Below, piece after piece: positions 9,725 through 19,395 of a stretch of DNA of 64,000 nucleotides (the first letter of the stretch is position 1; each line of letters starts with the position of its first letter). Origin of the DNA: Rhodospirillales bacterium (GTDB taxonomy: Bacteria; Pseudomonadota; Alphaproteobacteria; Micavibrionales; Micavibrionaceae); contig JACKJB010000001.1 of NCBI GenBank assembly GCA_020638155.1, positions 1,054,001-1,118,000 of the forward strand. Direction: 5' to 3'. The position numbers and the translations under genes are program-made. The notes under the pieces were generated by a model. That model was not told where the DNA came from. It ran no database searches and worked only from the letters and a program-made list of their open reading frames with translations.

Positions 9725-10789
9725 TTAAAACTCCATTTCAGCCAGGCGTTCGGCGTGATCTTCAGCGATCAGTTGCTCGACGATCTCATCGAGCGCCTCC
9801 CCGGCGATTACTTCATCCAGCTTATAGAGCGTCAGGTTGATCCGGTGATCGGTGACACGGGATTGCGGGTAGTTATAGGTCCGGATACGTTCCGAACGGT
9901 CGCCGGACCCGACCTGCGATTTCCGGTCAGCGGCCCGCTCGTCGGCCAGACGCTGGCGTTCCGCATCATAAATGCGTGTCCGCAGCATGCTCATGGCCTT
10001 ATCCTTGTTCTTGTGCTGTGAGCGTTCTTCCTGCATTTCCACGACGATCCCTGTGGGAATATGAGTAATACGTACAGCACTGTCCGTCGTGTTGACGTGC
10101 TGCCCCCCTGCGCCCTGGGAACGGTAGGTATCGATCCGCAGATCCTTTTCATCAATATGCACATCAACGTCTTCGGCTTCCGGCAGCACCGCCACTGTCG
10201 CCGCAGAGGTATGGATCCGGCCGCCGGATTCGGTTTTGGGGACACGCTGTACCCTGTGTACCCCGGATTCGTATTTCAACCGCTCGAAAACGTTGGTGCC
10301 CTGAATCTGGACAATCACTTCCTTATACCCGCCAATATCACTGATTGACGCTTCGACCACTTCGAATTTCCAGCTTCTTGCCCCGGCGTAGCCTTTATAC
10401 ATTTCCAGCAGGTCTCCTGCGAACAGGGCCGCTTCGTCCCCCCCGGTCCCGGCACGGATTTCGAGGATCGCGTTTTTGGCGTCAGCCTCATCCTTAGGGA
10501 TCAGTGCCAGTTTGATTTGTTCTTCCAGCTGCGGAATTTTATCATCAAGCGCCCGCAGCTCTTCCGCCGCCATGGCCTTCATTTCTTTGTCATCAAGCAA
10601 GGTCTGCAGGTCGTCACGCTCGGTCAGGGCCGATTCATAAGCCTGTGTCGCTTCAATCACCGGGCTTAACTCAGCATATTCCGTTGACAGCTTTACGAAC
10701 TTGTCGCCCGGCAGCCCGCCTTCGGCCATGAGGGCAGCCAGTTCTTCATAGCGCGCCTTAAGCGGCGCGAGCTTATCGATAAGCGCCAT
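9725..10789 (-). CDS. prfA: peptide chain release factor 1
   Basis: Release factor of 354 residues that reads UAA and UAG stop codons and triggers hydrolysis of peptidyl-tRNA. The catalytic GGQ is present in [18 protein letters not shown]. No frameshift is seen, as expected for RF1 rather than RF2. It lies 5 bases downstream of the RodZ-like gene and 3 bases upstream of prmC, in a compact minus-strand operon. Confidence 0.96.
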   Translation of the reverse strand: MALIDKLAPLKARYEELAALMAEGGLPGDKFVKLSTEYAELSPVIEATQAYESALTERDDLQTLLDDKEMKAMAAEELRALDDKIPQLEEQIKLALIPKDEADAKNAILEIRAGTGGDEAALFAGDLLEMYKGYAGARSWKFEVVEASISDIGGYKEVIVQIQGTNVFERLKYESGVHRVQRVPKTESGGRIHTSAATVAVLPEAEDVDVHIDEKDLRIDTYRSQGAGGQHVNTTDSAVRITHIPTGIVVEMQEERSQHKNKDKAMSMLRTRIYDAERQRLADERAADRKSQVGSGDRSERIRTYNYPQSRVTDHRINLTLYKLDEVIAGEALDEIVEQLIAEDHAERLAEMEF

Positions 10790-10794
10790 TGTTG

Positions 10795-11664
10795 CTACTC
10801 CACAATGTCAGACGTTTGCGCCGCAGCTTCTTCATCGTGCGGGGCTTGCAAGGTATCAGGATCGAGAGAAACACCGCGGCGGACATCGCCGGTTTCCCCC
10901 AGTTTGGCGATTTGCTCGCCATCGACGGTAAAAGACAGCGCCCCGATATTGCCGGTATCCATAACCATACCCGGCTCGTTCGGCACAAGGTAGCTATCGC
11001 CTTCTTTGAGTACGCGGGACAGCAGGACTTCTCCTTCGGCGTTACGAACTTCGACCCAGGCATTATCAATGACCTCGATCACGACCCGGTGTTTGGGAAC
11101 CTCGACAACACCTTCCGTTCCTGCTGCAGGTTCAAGCGCGGCCAGCATATCCGGTGAAGGCGGGCCATAAGCTTCCGGGGGCGGCGCAGCGGCCATTTTC
11201 ATCTCCTGCGGCACTTCTGGTATTTCCGTATCAGGCTTTCCGCCCATGGCTATCACCATAACAACCGCGATCATCAACACCAACCCGGCAAGGGAGCCGG
11301 ACAGGATATAAACATTCGGCAGCTTGCTTTCCGACGCGGGCACCGGGAAGCTGAGCTCGGGTTTGGATTTGTTTCCGATAATCTGGGATTTGAACAGGTG
11401 GACCATTTTATCGCCGTCCAGCCCGAGAAACTCGGCATAGGCGCGGACAAAACCGATGGCGTACACGCGCCCCGGCAATTTTTCCATGTCCCCTTCTTCC
11501 AGCGCGGAAAGCTGGCTGGCCCGGATCCGCAGGGCGGATTCGACGTCATTTAAAGTCAGGCTGTAATAGGCGCGGGTCCGGCGCAATATCTCGCCTACCG
11601 GCATATCGGTATAATGCGCCCAGTCCTGTTGAGGGGGCTGTTGTTGTCCTGCCTGTTCCTGCAT
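10795..11664 (-). CDS. RodZ-like helix-turn-helix membrane protein (DUF4115)
   Basis: Protein of 289 residues with a cytoplasmic helix-turn-helix domain of the RodZ type (about 20-95, [20 protein letters not shown]), one membrane helix (about 119-142, [18 protein letters not shown]) and a periplasmic C-terminal beta domain matching DUF4115 ([20 protein letters not shown]). RodZ links MreB filaments to the wall-elongation machinery. In related genomes it often lies before ispG-hisS; here prfA follows instead. Its role in cell shape is by family analogy. Confidence 0.85.
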   Translation of the reverse strand: MQEQAGQQQPPQQDWAHYTDMPVGEILRRTRAYYSLTLNDVESALRIRASQLSALEEGDMEKLPGRVYAIGFVRAYAEFLGLDGDKMVHLFKSQIIGNKSKPELSFPVPASESKLPNVYILSGSLAGLVLMIAVVMVIAMGGKPDTEIPEVPQEMKMAAAPPPEAYGPPSPDMLAALEPAAGTEGVVEVPKHRVVIEVIDNAWVEVRNAEGEVLLSRVLKEGDSYLVPNEPGMVMDTGNIGALSFTVDGEQIAKLGETGDVRRGVSLDPDTLQAPHDEEAAAQTSDIVE

Positions 11665-11686
11665 GCTTTATTCTATAAGCTATATT

Positions 11687-12919
11687 TTATTTTGATTCCA
11701 GCCCGTATGCAGCGTGCAGCGAACGAACCGCGAGTTCGGTATATTCCGCAGCCAACAGCACGCTCACCTTAATTTCCGAGGTTGAAATCACCTGAATGTT
11801 AATCCCTTTATCCGCCAAAGTTTTAAACATGGTCTGGGCGACACCGGCATGACTGCGCATCCCGATCCCGACTACGGAAACTTTCACGACACTTTCATCC
11901 GATCGTATATCTGTGTTCTTCAGTTCTTCACACTTGTTCAGCGCTTCCATTGCCCGCTGCAGGTCAGTACCGGTCACAGTAAACGTCACATCCGTAGATT
12001 TGCCGTCTTCGGCGATGTTCTGGACGATCATATCCACGTTGATCGCCGCATCGGCCAGCGGGCCGAAAATTTTGGCGGCCATACCGGGGATATCCGGCAC
12101 GCCGATCAATGTAATCTTGGCTTCGTCCTTGGTGTATGTAATGCCGTTTACAACCTGATGTTCCACGATATCGTCCTCTCTGGTAACAAGGGTTCCGGGG
12201 AAGTCGCTGCCGATCGGGTCTTCAAAACTCGACAGCACCTGCACCGGCACGTTCTGCTTCATGGCCATTTCCACAGATCTTGTCTGCAAAACCTTGGCCC
12301 CCAGTGATGCCATCTCCAGCATCTCTTCATAAGAAATTTTATCCAGCTTGCGCGCCTGCGGCACGATACGCGGGTCGGTGGTATAAACCCCGTTCACGTC
12401 GGTATAGATATCGCAGCGCTCCGCGCCCAGAGCTGCCGCCAGCGCCACGGCCGTCGTATCCGAGCCGCCACGCCCCAGTGTCGTGATCCTGTTTCGCGAG
12501 GTCACCCCCTGAAACCCGGCCAACACAGCGACTTCACCGCTGTTCAGGCGTTCATCCATCAATGTTCTGTCGATGTCTAAAATCCGGGCCTTACCGTGCA
12601 TGTCGGTGCAGGTAATCGGCACCTGCCAGCCCTGCCAGCTCCGTGCCGCGATCCCGCGTTTTTGCAGCGCCAGCGCCATCAGCCCCGAGGTGATATTTTC
12701 ACCGCTGGCAACCACCGCGTCATATTCGCGCGCATCGTGCAGCGGGCTGATTTTGCGGCAGTAATCGATCAGCTGGTTCGTGACCCCGGCCATGGCGGAA
12801 ACGACAACGGCAACCTGGTGTCCGCGCGCCACTTCGGCCGCGACTTTATCGGCGGCTTTTTCGATCCGGTCGGGATCGGCAACCGATGTTCCACCAAATT
12901 TTAAAACAAGCCTTGTCAT
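11687..12919 (-). CDS. lysC: aspartate kinase
   Basis: First enzyme of the aspartate family pathway, making aspartyl phosphate for lysine, threonine and methionine synthesis. The 410-residue protein has the kinase motif LKFGGTSVAD at the N-terminus and two ACT-type regulatory domains after about residue 265, so feedback control by lysine and/or threonine is expected. It is a single-function kinase with no homoserine dehydrogenase fused. It is divergent from ubiG with a gap of about 30 bases, so its promoter must overlap the start of ubiG. Confidence 0.95.
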   Translation of the reverse strand: MTRLVLKFGGTSVADPDRIEKAADKVAAEVARGHQVAVVVSAMAGVTNQLIDYCRKISPLHDAREYDAVVASGENITSGLMALALQKRGIAARSWQGWQVPITCTDMHGKARILDIDRTLMDERLNSGEVAVLAGFQGVTSRNRITTLGRGGSDTTAVALAAALGAERCDIYTDVNGVYTTDPRIVPQARKLDKISYEEMLEMASLGAKVLQTRSVEMAMKQNVPVQVLSSFEDPIGSDFPGTLVTREDDIVEHQVVNGITYTKDEAKITLIGVPDIPGMAAKIFGPLADAAINVDMIVQNIAEDGKSTDVTFTVTGTDLQRAMEALNKCEELKNTDIRSDESVVKVSVVGIGMRSHAGVAQTMFKTLADKGINIQVISTSEIKVSVLLAAEYTELAVRSLHAAYGLESK

Positions 12920-12948
12920 GGCAATATCCTTAGCTGTAAATAGTGTCT

Positions 12949-13674
12949 ATGACAACAAGCATTAACCCGCAGGAAATAGAACATTTCGCAAAAGATTCCG
13001 CTCACTGGTGGGATGAGGACGGCCCGTTCCGTCCGCTGCACCGCATGAATCCTGTGCGTATGGACTATATATGCGGACAAATACGGCAGCATTACGGCCT
13101 GCGCCGCGATGATTTAAAAGCTTTTGGAAAACTTGAGCTGCTCGATATTGGGTGCGGCGGCGGACTGGTATGTGAACCGCTGGCGCGCCTGGGCGGCCGG
13201 GTAACGGGAATCGATGCCGATGCGAACGCTATCGCCGTTGCCAAAACCCATGCGGCGGAAAACGGGCTGAGTATCAACTACCTGAACGGCAGCGCCGAAG
13301 ACCTGAAAGAGACCTTCGATGTCGTGCTGGCGCTGGAAATCATTGAGCATGTCAACAACCCGGAACAGTTCGTGCAGGACTGTACCGCTTTATGCAAGCC
13401 GGGCGGGATTGTCATTTTCTCGACCCTGAACCGCACACCGCAATCCTATGCGATGGGGATTGTCGCCGCAGAGCATGTCCTGCGCTGGGTTCCACGTGGA
13501 ACACACCAATGGAAAAAATTCATCCAGCCGGCAGAGCTGGCCCGCGCGATCAGACACGCCGGGGCCACCAGCAAAGACTTAAAAGGAATCACTTTCAATG
13601 CCTTAGATGGTAACTTTAAACTATCTTCGGAGAATATGAGCGTTAACTACATGATGACGGCGGAAAAACCATGA
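12949..13674 (+). CDS. ubiG: ubiquinone biosynthesis O-methyltransferase UbiG
   Basis: SAM-dependent methyltransferase of 241 residues that carries out both O-methylations in ubiquinone synthesis. It has the SAM loop LLDIGCGGGLVCEPLARLG, the post-loop acidic GIDAD, and the N-terminal FAKDSAHWWDEDGPFRPLH typical of UbiG. I chose ATG at 12949; a GTG two codons earlier at 12943 is also possible, and neither has a clear ribosome site. The stop overlaps the ATG of the next gene by 4 bases (ATGA), indicating translational coupling. Confidence 0.95.
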   Translation: MTTSINPQEIEHFAKDSAHWWDEDGPFRPLHRMNPVRMDYICGQIRQHYGLRRDDLKAFGKLELLDIGCGGGLVCEPLARLGGRVTGIDADANAIAVAKTHAAENGLSINYLNGSAEDLKETFDVVLALEIIEHVNNPEQFVQDCTALCKPGGIVIFSTLNRTPQSYAMGIVAAEHVLRWVPRGTHQWKKFIQPAELARAIRHAGATSKDLKGITFNALDGNFKLSSENMSVNYMMTAEKP

Positions 13675-13865
13675 ATATATTCACGATCCTTATCATCCTG
13701 GCCATGCTGGCTGTGCTGCTCTCCCTGGTTATGGGGCTGGCCGTGATGGCCAAAGGCGGCGAAACCAGCAAGAAATACAGCAACAAGCTGATGCAGGCAC
13801 GGGTAACCCTGCAAGGCATTGCCCTGCTGCTGTTTGCACTCGCTGTTTTATCGCAGGGAAGTTAA
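13671..13865 (+). CDS. HIG1-domain / small two-helix membrane protein
   Basis: Protein of 64 residues made almost entirely of two membrane helices (residues 3-27 and about 43-61) joined by a basic loop, KGGETSKKYSNKLMQARV. This layout and the loop fit the HIG1 family, which in mitochondria and bacteria associates with respiratory oxidases. It overlaps ubiG by 4 bases, a respiratory-quinone context in line with that idea. Its last 4 bases overlap the end of the convergent pentapeptide-repeat gene. Confidence 0.75.
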   Translation: MNIFTILIILAMLAVLLSLVMGLAVMAKGGETSKKYSNKLMQARVTLQGIALLLFALAVLSQGS

Positions 13866-15169
13866 TCGGCGGCTTTGCCCGTTGCCGGCGGTTCACCATC
13901 GAACTTCGCGTCGGCCAGGTTTGCGCCCTGGAAAATCGCATTATCGACTTTGGCACCGCTAAAATCGGCACCGCTTAGATCGCAATTACTGAAATCGGCA
14001 TAAGCGACATCGGCATTTCTAAAAGATGCCATTTTGAACTTTGCCCCGGCGCAGTTCGCGTACCGCATGTTAGCACCTTCCATATCGCACGGGCTGGCCT
14101 GTTTCTGGCCGCCGCTTTCAAAGAATAGCGGGCTAAAATCGGCATTACGCAGATCGGCATGGCTAAAGCGCGCGCCTTTCAGGCTGGTCGCCCGGAAGTC
14201 GGCACTACGCAGGAAGCAGCTGCGGAAATCGGATTCATCGAGATTACCACTCTGGATCTGAATATCGGTCAGATCCATCCCACACCAGCGCGCGCCAATA
14301 GCCTTGAGTGCCGTCAGCTTTTCTCCGGCGAGAGACAACAGAATACGAAGGTCATAGCCGCTCAAATCGAGCTGAGAACCTTCCTGCCCGACAGTCGCAA
14401 CCCAGTTGCGATGCTCTTTAATCAGTTTGGCCAAAGGCTGATCCAGCTCATCCAGCGGTTTACCGACATTATCATCGGTGATCGAGTCTGTCAGATCGAC
14501 GCCGCTGCCGCGGATGTCATCAAGCTGCACCCCGGTCAGGATGGTCGAGCGCATGTTCGCGCCCATCAGCTGCGCCCCCTTCACTTCCGCTTCGGTCAGG
14601 TCGGCCCCTTCGAAGCGGGCATTACGAAGGTCCGCCCCGGTCAGGTTGACCTTGGACATGATCGCATCGGAGAAATCAGCATTATTCGCCAACGTTCCGG
14701 AAAGCTTTGCCCCGGCAAGGTTCGCGCCGCGGAAATTCACTTCCTGCCCGCGCGAAAACTGACCGTCGGTGGACAAACCGCCGGCCCGCAAATCGGCCCG
14801 GTCGAGGTCGGCACCGGACAAATCGGCGCTTTCAATCCGCGACCCGCGCAGATCGGCCCGCACGAAAATCGTTTTATTCAGGTTGGAGTTACTGAGATCG
14901 CAGGCATATAGCGAGGCCTCGCGGAAATTGGCCCCGGCCAGATCCATATTGGTCATGTCACAGCCGCTAAAATCCGCCTGCCGCAAATCTTTATCACGCA
15001 GCGAAAGCCCGGACAGGTTGACCTTGCGCAGGATCGCACGGCGCCCGCCAACGCGGCCCTCCATAAAACGCTTGTGCAGCTTGACCAATTCATCAAGCGC
15101 TTCCTGCGACATCGATTTCATGGAAGAATCACCTTGCTGCGATCCTGATGTTTGCGGTGTCCCTTGCAT
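13862..15169 (-). CDS. pentapeptide repeat protein
   Basis: Protein of 435 residues dominated by A(D/N)LXX repeats in two blocks, roughly residues 50-235 and 285-430, separated by a non-repeat linker (LIKEHRNWVATVGQEGSQLD). Such repeats fold into a right-handed four-sided beta helix. A helical N-terminus (SQEALDELVKLHKRFMEGR) precedes the repeats. There is no signal peptide, so it is probably cytosolic. Some family members mimic DNA and protect gyrase, but nothing here shows that function. It faces the HIG1 gene tail to tail with a 4-base overlap. Confidence 0.9.
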   Translation of the reverse strand: MQGTPQTSGSQQGDSSMKSMSQEALDELVKLHKRFMEGRVGGRRAILRKVNLSGLSLRDKDLRQADFSGCDMTNMDLAGANFREASLYACDLSNSNLNKTIFVRADLRGSRIESADLSGADLDRADLRAGGLSTDGQFSRGQEVNFRGANLAGAKLSGTLANNADFSDAIMSKVNLTGADLRNARFEGADLTEAEVKGAQLMGANMRSTILTGVQLDDIRGSGVDLTDSITDDNVGKPLDELDQPLAKLIKEHRNWVATVGQEGSQLDLSGYDLRILLSLAGEKLTALKAIGARWCGMDLTDIQIQSGNLDESDFRSCFLRSADFRATSLKGARFSHADLRNADFSPLFFESGGQKQASPCDMEGANMRYANCAGAKFKMASFRNADVAYADFSNCDLSGADFSGAKVDNAIFQGANLADAKFDGEPPATGKAAD

Positions 15170-15387
15170 ATCCAGTCTTTTTGTTAACGGTTACTGCTAC
15201 AACCCGGTATTCAACTATAATATGCTGAAATCCCTTTAAATTTATTAATAAAACAAAAGATTTATCAGCTTTTATCAATGTTTGATTGTTCCCTAAATCG
15301 CGTATAAAAGCCAGCCTTTCCTGTCAGGAACTTTGCAGAGGCTATTGATAAGGTTTGCCTATCGCCCGGCAGCGTGTATAAGAAGCT

Positions 15388-15561
15388 ATGTTTACGCGCA
15401 TACACCATATCATCCTGCCGGTCGCGGCCAGTCTTTGTATTGCCCTGAGCCTTAGCAGCTGCGGCATCAAGCCGGACTCTGTTGAGCCGCCGCCCGGCGC
15501 GGAAAGTAAGGAATTCCCGCGCACGTACCCTGACCCTTCCACTGACCCCAAACCGTTATAA
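15388..15561 (+). CDS. small LptM-like lipoprotein upstream of lysA
   Basis: Open frame of 57 codons below usual length cut-offs. It encodes a signal peptide, ILPVAASLCIALSLSSC, with lipobox LSSC at cysteine 25, followed by a short Pro-rich mature part (about 33 residues). The stop is 9 bases before lysA. A tiny lipoprotein just upstream of lysA is a recurrent arrangement in Proteobacteria, where members (LptM, formerly YifL) assist maturation of the LptDE lipopolysaccharide translocon. The assignment rests on size, lipobox and position; the sequence itself is too short to be certain. Confidence 0.75.
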   Translation: MFTRIHHIILPVAASLCIALSLSSCGIKPDSVEPPPGAESKEFPRTYPDPSTDPKPL

Positions 15562-15570
15562 GTTACTGTA

Positions 15571-16845
15571 ATGATTGGATTTAACTACAAAGACGGTGTC
15601 CTTTACGCCGATAATGTCGCCCTGCCCGCTCTGGCCGAGGAATACGGCACGCCGCTGTATGTCTATAGCGCCGGACGCCTGCGGGAGAACGTGGACCGGC
15701 TGCGCAGCGCGCTGCAAAAGGCCCTGCCCGCAGACCGCCAGCCCCTGATCGCCTTTGCCTGCAAGGCCAACAGCAATCTTGCCGTGCTACGCCTGCTTGG
15801 CACTATGGGACTTGGCAGCGATATCGTTTCCGGCGGAGAGCTGGACCGTGTCCTCACCGCAGGCATTCCGGCGGATAAGGTCGTTTATTCCGGGGTGGGA
15901 AAATCTGATGAAGAGCTGTTGGCCGCCATTAACGCTGATATCCTGCAAATTAACGTGGAATCACGGGCGGAGCTGGAGCGGATCGCCGGACTGGCCGAAG
16001 ACTGCGGCAAGAAGACGCGGATCGCTTTTCGCATGAATCCCGATGTGGACGCGGAAACGCACCATAAAATCGCGACCGGCCGCCACGATGATAAATTCGG
16101 GATGACCCGGGCCGAGATCGAAGAGCTGTACGTCTGGGCGCATGAGCACGATTTTCTTGAGCCTTACGGACTGCAGATGCATATCGGGTCGCAGCTCACC
16201 AATATGAAGCCGTTTCGCGAAGCCTATGAGAAGCTCGCCGCCTTTGCGACAAAGATCAAGGACCAGGGGTTGCCGCTGCGCAATCTCGATCTCGGGGGTG
16301 GGCTTGGCATTATCTACAAGGATGAAACGCCGCCCGATCTTGATGCCTATGCGGAGATTATCCGGGATATCATCCTGCCGCTGGGTACGGATATTACATT
16401 GGAGCCGGGACGTTTTATTGCCGGGGATGCGGGTTTACTTCTCTGCCGCGTCAGCTACATCAAACAGAGTGAGCAGGTCCGCCACCTGATCCTCGATGCG
16501 GGGATGAACGATCTTGTGCGCCCGGCCATGTATGACGCGTATCATGAAGTCCGGCCCGTCGTTCCACGCGCAGGCGATATGGTGCGGTATGATGTCGTCG
16601 GGCCAGTGTGCGAAACCGGGGATACGTTTATCCGGGACTATGATCTGCCCGAAACCCGCAAGAGGGATTACCTGGCGTTAATGTGCGCCGGGGCATACGG
16701 GTTCGTAATGGCGTCGAATTACAATACGCGCCCCCTGCCCGCCGAAGTGCTGGTAGATGGGGACAAATCTGCGATTATTCGCCACAGGCAGACCGTTCGC
16801 GATATACTGGATCTGGATACAATTCCGGGATGGTTAACCACATAA
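15571..16845 (+). CDS. lysA: diaminopimelate decarboxylase
   Basis: Pyridoxal-phosphate enzyme of 424 residues that converts meso-diaminopimelate to lysine, the last step of lysine synthesis. The cofactor lysine lies in IAFACKANSNLAVL, a glycine-rich phosphate loop in LDLGGGLGI, and the substrate cysteine motif is GPVCETGDTF. It is preceded by a small lipoprotein gene and followed after 9 bases by the TIGR02302 gene, a conserved alphaproteobacterial order. Confidence 0.96.
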   Translation: MIGFNYKDGVLYADNVALPALAEEYGTPLYVYSAGRLRENVDRLRSALQKALPADRQPLIAFACKANSNLAVLRLLGTMGLGSDIVSGGELDRVLTAGIPADKVVYSGVGKSDEELLAAINADILQINVESRAELERIAGLAEDCGKKTRIAFRMNPDVDAETHHKIATGRHDDKFGMTRAEIEELYVWAHEHDFLEPYGLQMHIGSQLTNMKPFREAYEKLAAFATKIKDQGLPLRNLDLGGGLGIIYKDETPPDLDAYAEIIRDIILPLGTDITLEPGRFIAGDAGLLLCRVSYIKQSEQVRHLILDAGMNDLVRPAMYDAYHEVRPVVPRAGDMVRYDVVGPVCETGDTFIRDYDLPETRKRDYLALMCAGAYGFVMASNYNTRPLPAEVLVDGDKSAIIRHRQTVRDILDLDTIPGWLTT

Positions 16846-16854
16846 CAAGTCATA

Positions 16855-19395
16855 ATGCTCGATCCGCTCGATTTTGAACAAAGACCTTTATATACCCGCA
16901 TTGCCCGCAAACGGGCGATCACAGGGCTGGTCCTGCGGATAGAAAATGCCACGTCGGCGCTGTGGCGGATCGGGTCATGGCTGGCGCTGTTTGCCGGGTT
17001 GTGGCTGTTGCAGATTCCCGATGTTGCCGGGACGTTCGGACCGGTGCTGTTTTTCCTGCTGTTTACGGTCGGATTGGCCTGGCTGGTGCGCGAAGACCTG
17101 CCGAAACTGCGCCGCCCGGCACCGCGTGAAATCGACCGGCGGCTTGAAGAAATCAGTGCGCTGCACCACCGCCCTCTCAGCGCATTGCAGGATAAGCTGG
17201 TCAATCCGCGCATCGACCCCACGCGAAAATTATGGCAGCAGAACCAGCAGGACGCTTTGGAAAAACTAGGGGCGCTGCGCCTGCCGCCGCCACGCCCGCT
17301 GCTGGCAAAGCATGATCCGCTGGCCCTGCGCTTTGCCGCAATCCTGCTGCTGATCGGCGGGCTGGTGATTGCCGGGCCGCAATGGGAAAGCCGGATCATC
17401 CACGGCCTGACGCCGTTTTCTTTCCGGGGCGAAACGCACGGCCCCAGCCCCATGACCCTATGGGTCACGCCGCCTGAATATACGGGGATGCCGCAACTCA
17501 CCTTACAGGGCACTGGCCGCCGCGATGAGCCGATCGCTATCCCGGCTGGCAGCGTCGTGAAAATCCGCATCAATGACGGCTTCACGCAGCCCCGCCTGAT
17601 GATGGGCGAAGACGAGCTTTTACTGGAAGCGCTCGGCGATAAAAGCTGGGGGCTGGAAACGGAAATCAAACCCGGCGAACGGCTGGTTTTAAAGCAGTGG
17701 CCGATGACGCGGGCGGATATTGCGTATCAATATGTCCCGGACACACCGCCGACCCTGACCCTGAACGGCGCGCCGGAAACCATGACCAAAGGGGAAATCC
17801 GTATTCCGCTCAAGGCGCTGGATGATTACGGCGTCACCGACCTGGCCATGTCGATGGATCTAAGCGAAGACATTGAAGACCACCCGCTCGGCAGTGCCTA
17901 TCGCGAAAGCCGGGCGGTGATGAGCCCGCCGGGACAGGAGACCGACCTGACCCCGGTCTATGATTTGTCCTGGCATCCGTGGGCCGGGCTGCCGGTTGTG
18001 ATTGCGCTGGAAGGCGTCGATCACCTCGGCCAGAAAAGCATCCTGCCGCCACTGCATGTGACCCTGCCGGAACGCACATTCCAGCATCCCGTAGCGCAAG
18101 CTCTGGTCGAATACCGCAAGCGCCTGATCTGGACGCCGGAGAATGCCGCAGGCAATGTTGCCTATGATATAGAACAAATCCTGATGGAACCGGGCCTGTA
18201 TCAGAACGACCTGATTGTCACGCTGGCCCTGCGCAGTGCCGCATCTCGTCTGGGCTACGATCCTTCGCAGGAATCTGTCGTTACGGTTATCGAACTGCTT
18301 TGGGATACGGCGCTGCGGATCGAAGAAGGCGACCTGCCGATGGCCGCGCGGAATATGCAGGAAGCGCAAAGGCGGCTGGAACAGGTTCTGAAAGACCCGA
18401 ATGCCAGCGATGAAGAAATCGCCCAGGCCTTGCAGGACTTACGTGAAGCAATGGCAGAGTACTTACAGGAAATGTACCGCGAGATGCAAAAGCGCATGGC
18501 CGAAAACGGCAAGCAAATGCAAATCCCGCCGGAAATGTTCCAGAACATGATTAACCCGGAAGATATGGCATCTTTCCTGGACCAGCTTCAATCCGAAGCC
18601 CTGTCCGGCAACAAGGATTCCGCGCGGGAACTTCTGTCCCAGCTCCAGCAGTTCATGGATATGTTCGATCCGTCGATGGATATGGCGATGCCGCCGCAAA
18701 TGGAATTCATGATGGAGGGGATGAACGAGTTGCAGGAGCTGATCGAAAAGCAGCAGGCCCTGCTCGACCAGACGCGGGAGAAAACACAGGGACAGCAACT
18801 TGAGCAGGAATACCCGGATTTCAGCCCGTTTGATAATGAGCTGCTCGATGACTGGGTAATGGATATGCCGCCACCGCCGAAGGACCCGCCCAAACAGAAA
18901 CCGCAAGACGATGTGGACACGCAGGAGCACAAAGTCGAACAGGACGCGCTGCGCTATATCCTCGGCCAGCTGATGCTGGAAACCGATGAGAAGATGGGTG
19001 AGATCCCGGAAAACATGCAAAAGGCTGAAATCGAAATGCGCAACTCGGCTGACGCGCTGGGCGAAAACCAGCCGATGCAGTCAGTGCCGCACCAGGAACA
19101 GGCGCTGGAACATCTGCAGCAGGCCATGAAAGACATGTCACAGCAACTCCAGCAGATGATGCAGCAAATGACCCTGATGTCTTTTGGCGGGGCCAGCAGG
19201 CTTGACCCGCTGGGCAGGCCGATGCAGGACGGCGACGGCGGATCCCCCTTCCCTGGCTCCCGCGTTGAAATCCCCGATGAAGGCGAGCGCAAACGGGTAC
19301 AGGAAATCCTGAAAACCCTGCGCCAGCGTTCCGGCGAAGTCGATCGCCCGGATTATGAGCTGGAATATTACCGCCGGTTAATGAAGCAGTTTTAA
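16855..19395 (+). CDS. TIGR02302 / DUF4175 family membrane protein
   Basis: Large protein of 846 residues. Membrane helices lie near the N-terminus (about 40-80, and another near 160-175). A beta-rich, probably periplasmic section follows, then a long helical region very rich in Gln, Met and Glu (for example SQQLQQMMQQMTLMS), and a conserved end, DYELEYYRRLMKQF. This matches the TIGR02302 family found after lysA in Alphaproteobacteria, whose function is unknown. The stop overlaps the convergent ankyrin gene by 4 bases. Confidence 0.88.
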   Translation: MLDPLDFEQRPLYTRIARKRAITGLVLRIENATSALWRIGSWLALFAGLWLLQIPDVAGTFGPVLFFLLFTVGLAWLVREDLPKLRRPAPREIDRRLEEISALHHRPLSALQDKLVNPRIDPTRKLWQQNQQDALEKLGALRLPPPRPLLAKHDPLALRFAAILLLIGGLVIAGPQWESRIIHGLTPFSFRGETHGPSPMTLWVTPPEYTGMPQLTLQGTGRRDEPIAIPAGSVVKIRINDGFTQPRLMMGEDELLLEALGDKSWGLETEIKPGERLVLKQWPMTRADIAYQYVPDTPPTLTLNGAPETMTKGEIRIPLKALDDYGVTDLAMSMDLSEDIEDHPLGSAYRESRAVMSPPGQETDLTPVYDLSWHPWAGLPVVIALEGVDHLGQKSILPPLHVTLPERTFQHPVAQALVEYRKRLIWTPENAAGNVAYDIEQILMEPGLYQNDLIVTLALRSAASRLGYDPSQESVVTVIELLWDTALRIEEGDLPMAARNMQEAQRRLEQVLKDPNASDEEIAQALQDLREAMAEYLQEMYREMQKRMAENGKQMQIPPEMFQNMINPEDMASFLDQLQSEALSGNKDSARELLSQLQQFMDMFDPSMDMAMPPQMEFMMEGMNELQELIEKQQALLDQTREKTQGQQLEQEYPDFSPFDNELLDDWVMDMPPPPKDPPKQKPQDDVDTQEHKVEQDALRYILGQLMLETDEKMGEIPENMQKAEIEMRNSADALGENQPMQSVPHQEQALEHLQQAMKDMSQQLQQMMQQMTLMSFGGASRLDPLGRPMQDGDGGSPFPGSRVEIPDEGERKRVQEILKTLRQRSGEVDRPDYELEYYRRLMKQF

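Noticed and set aside
15170..15387. Possible regulatory RNA upstream of the small lipoprotein and lysA
   Set aside because: AT-rich with no strong hairpin; I could not recognise a lysine riboswitch or other structure.
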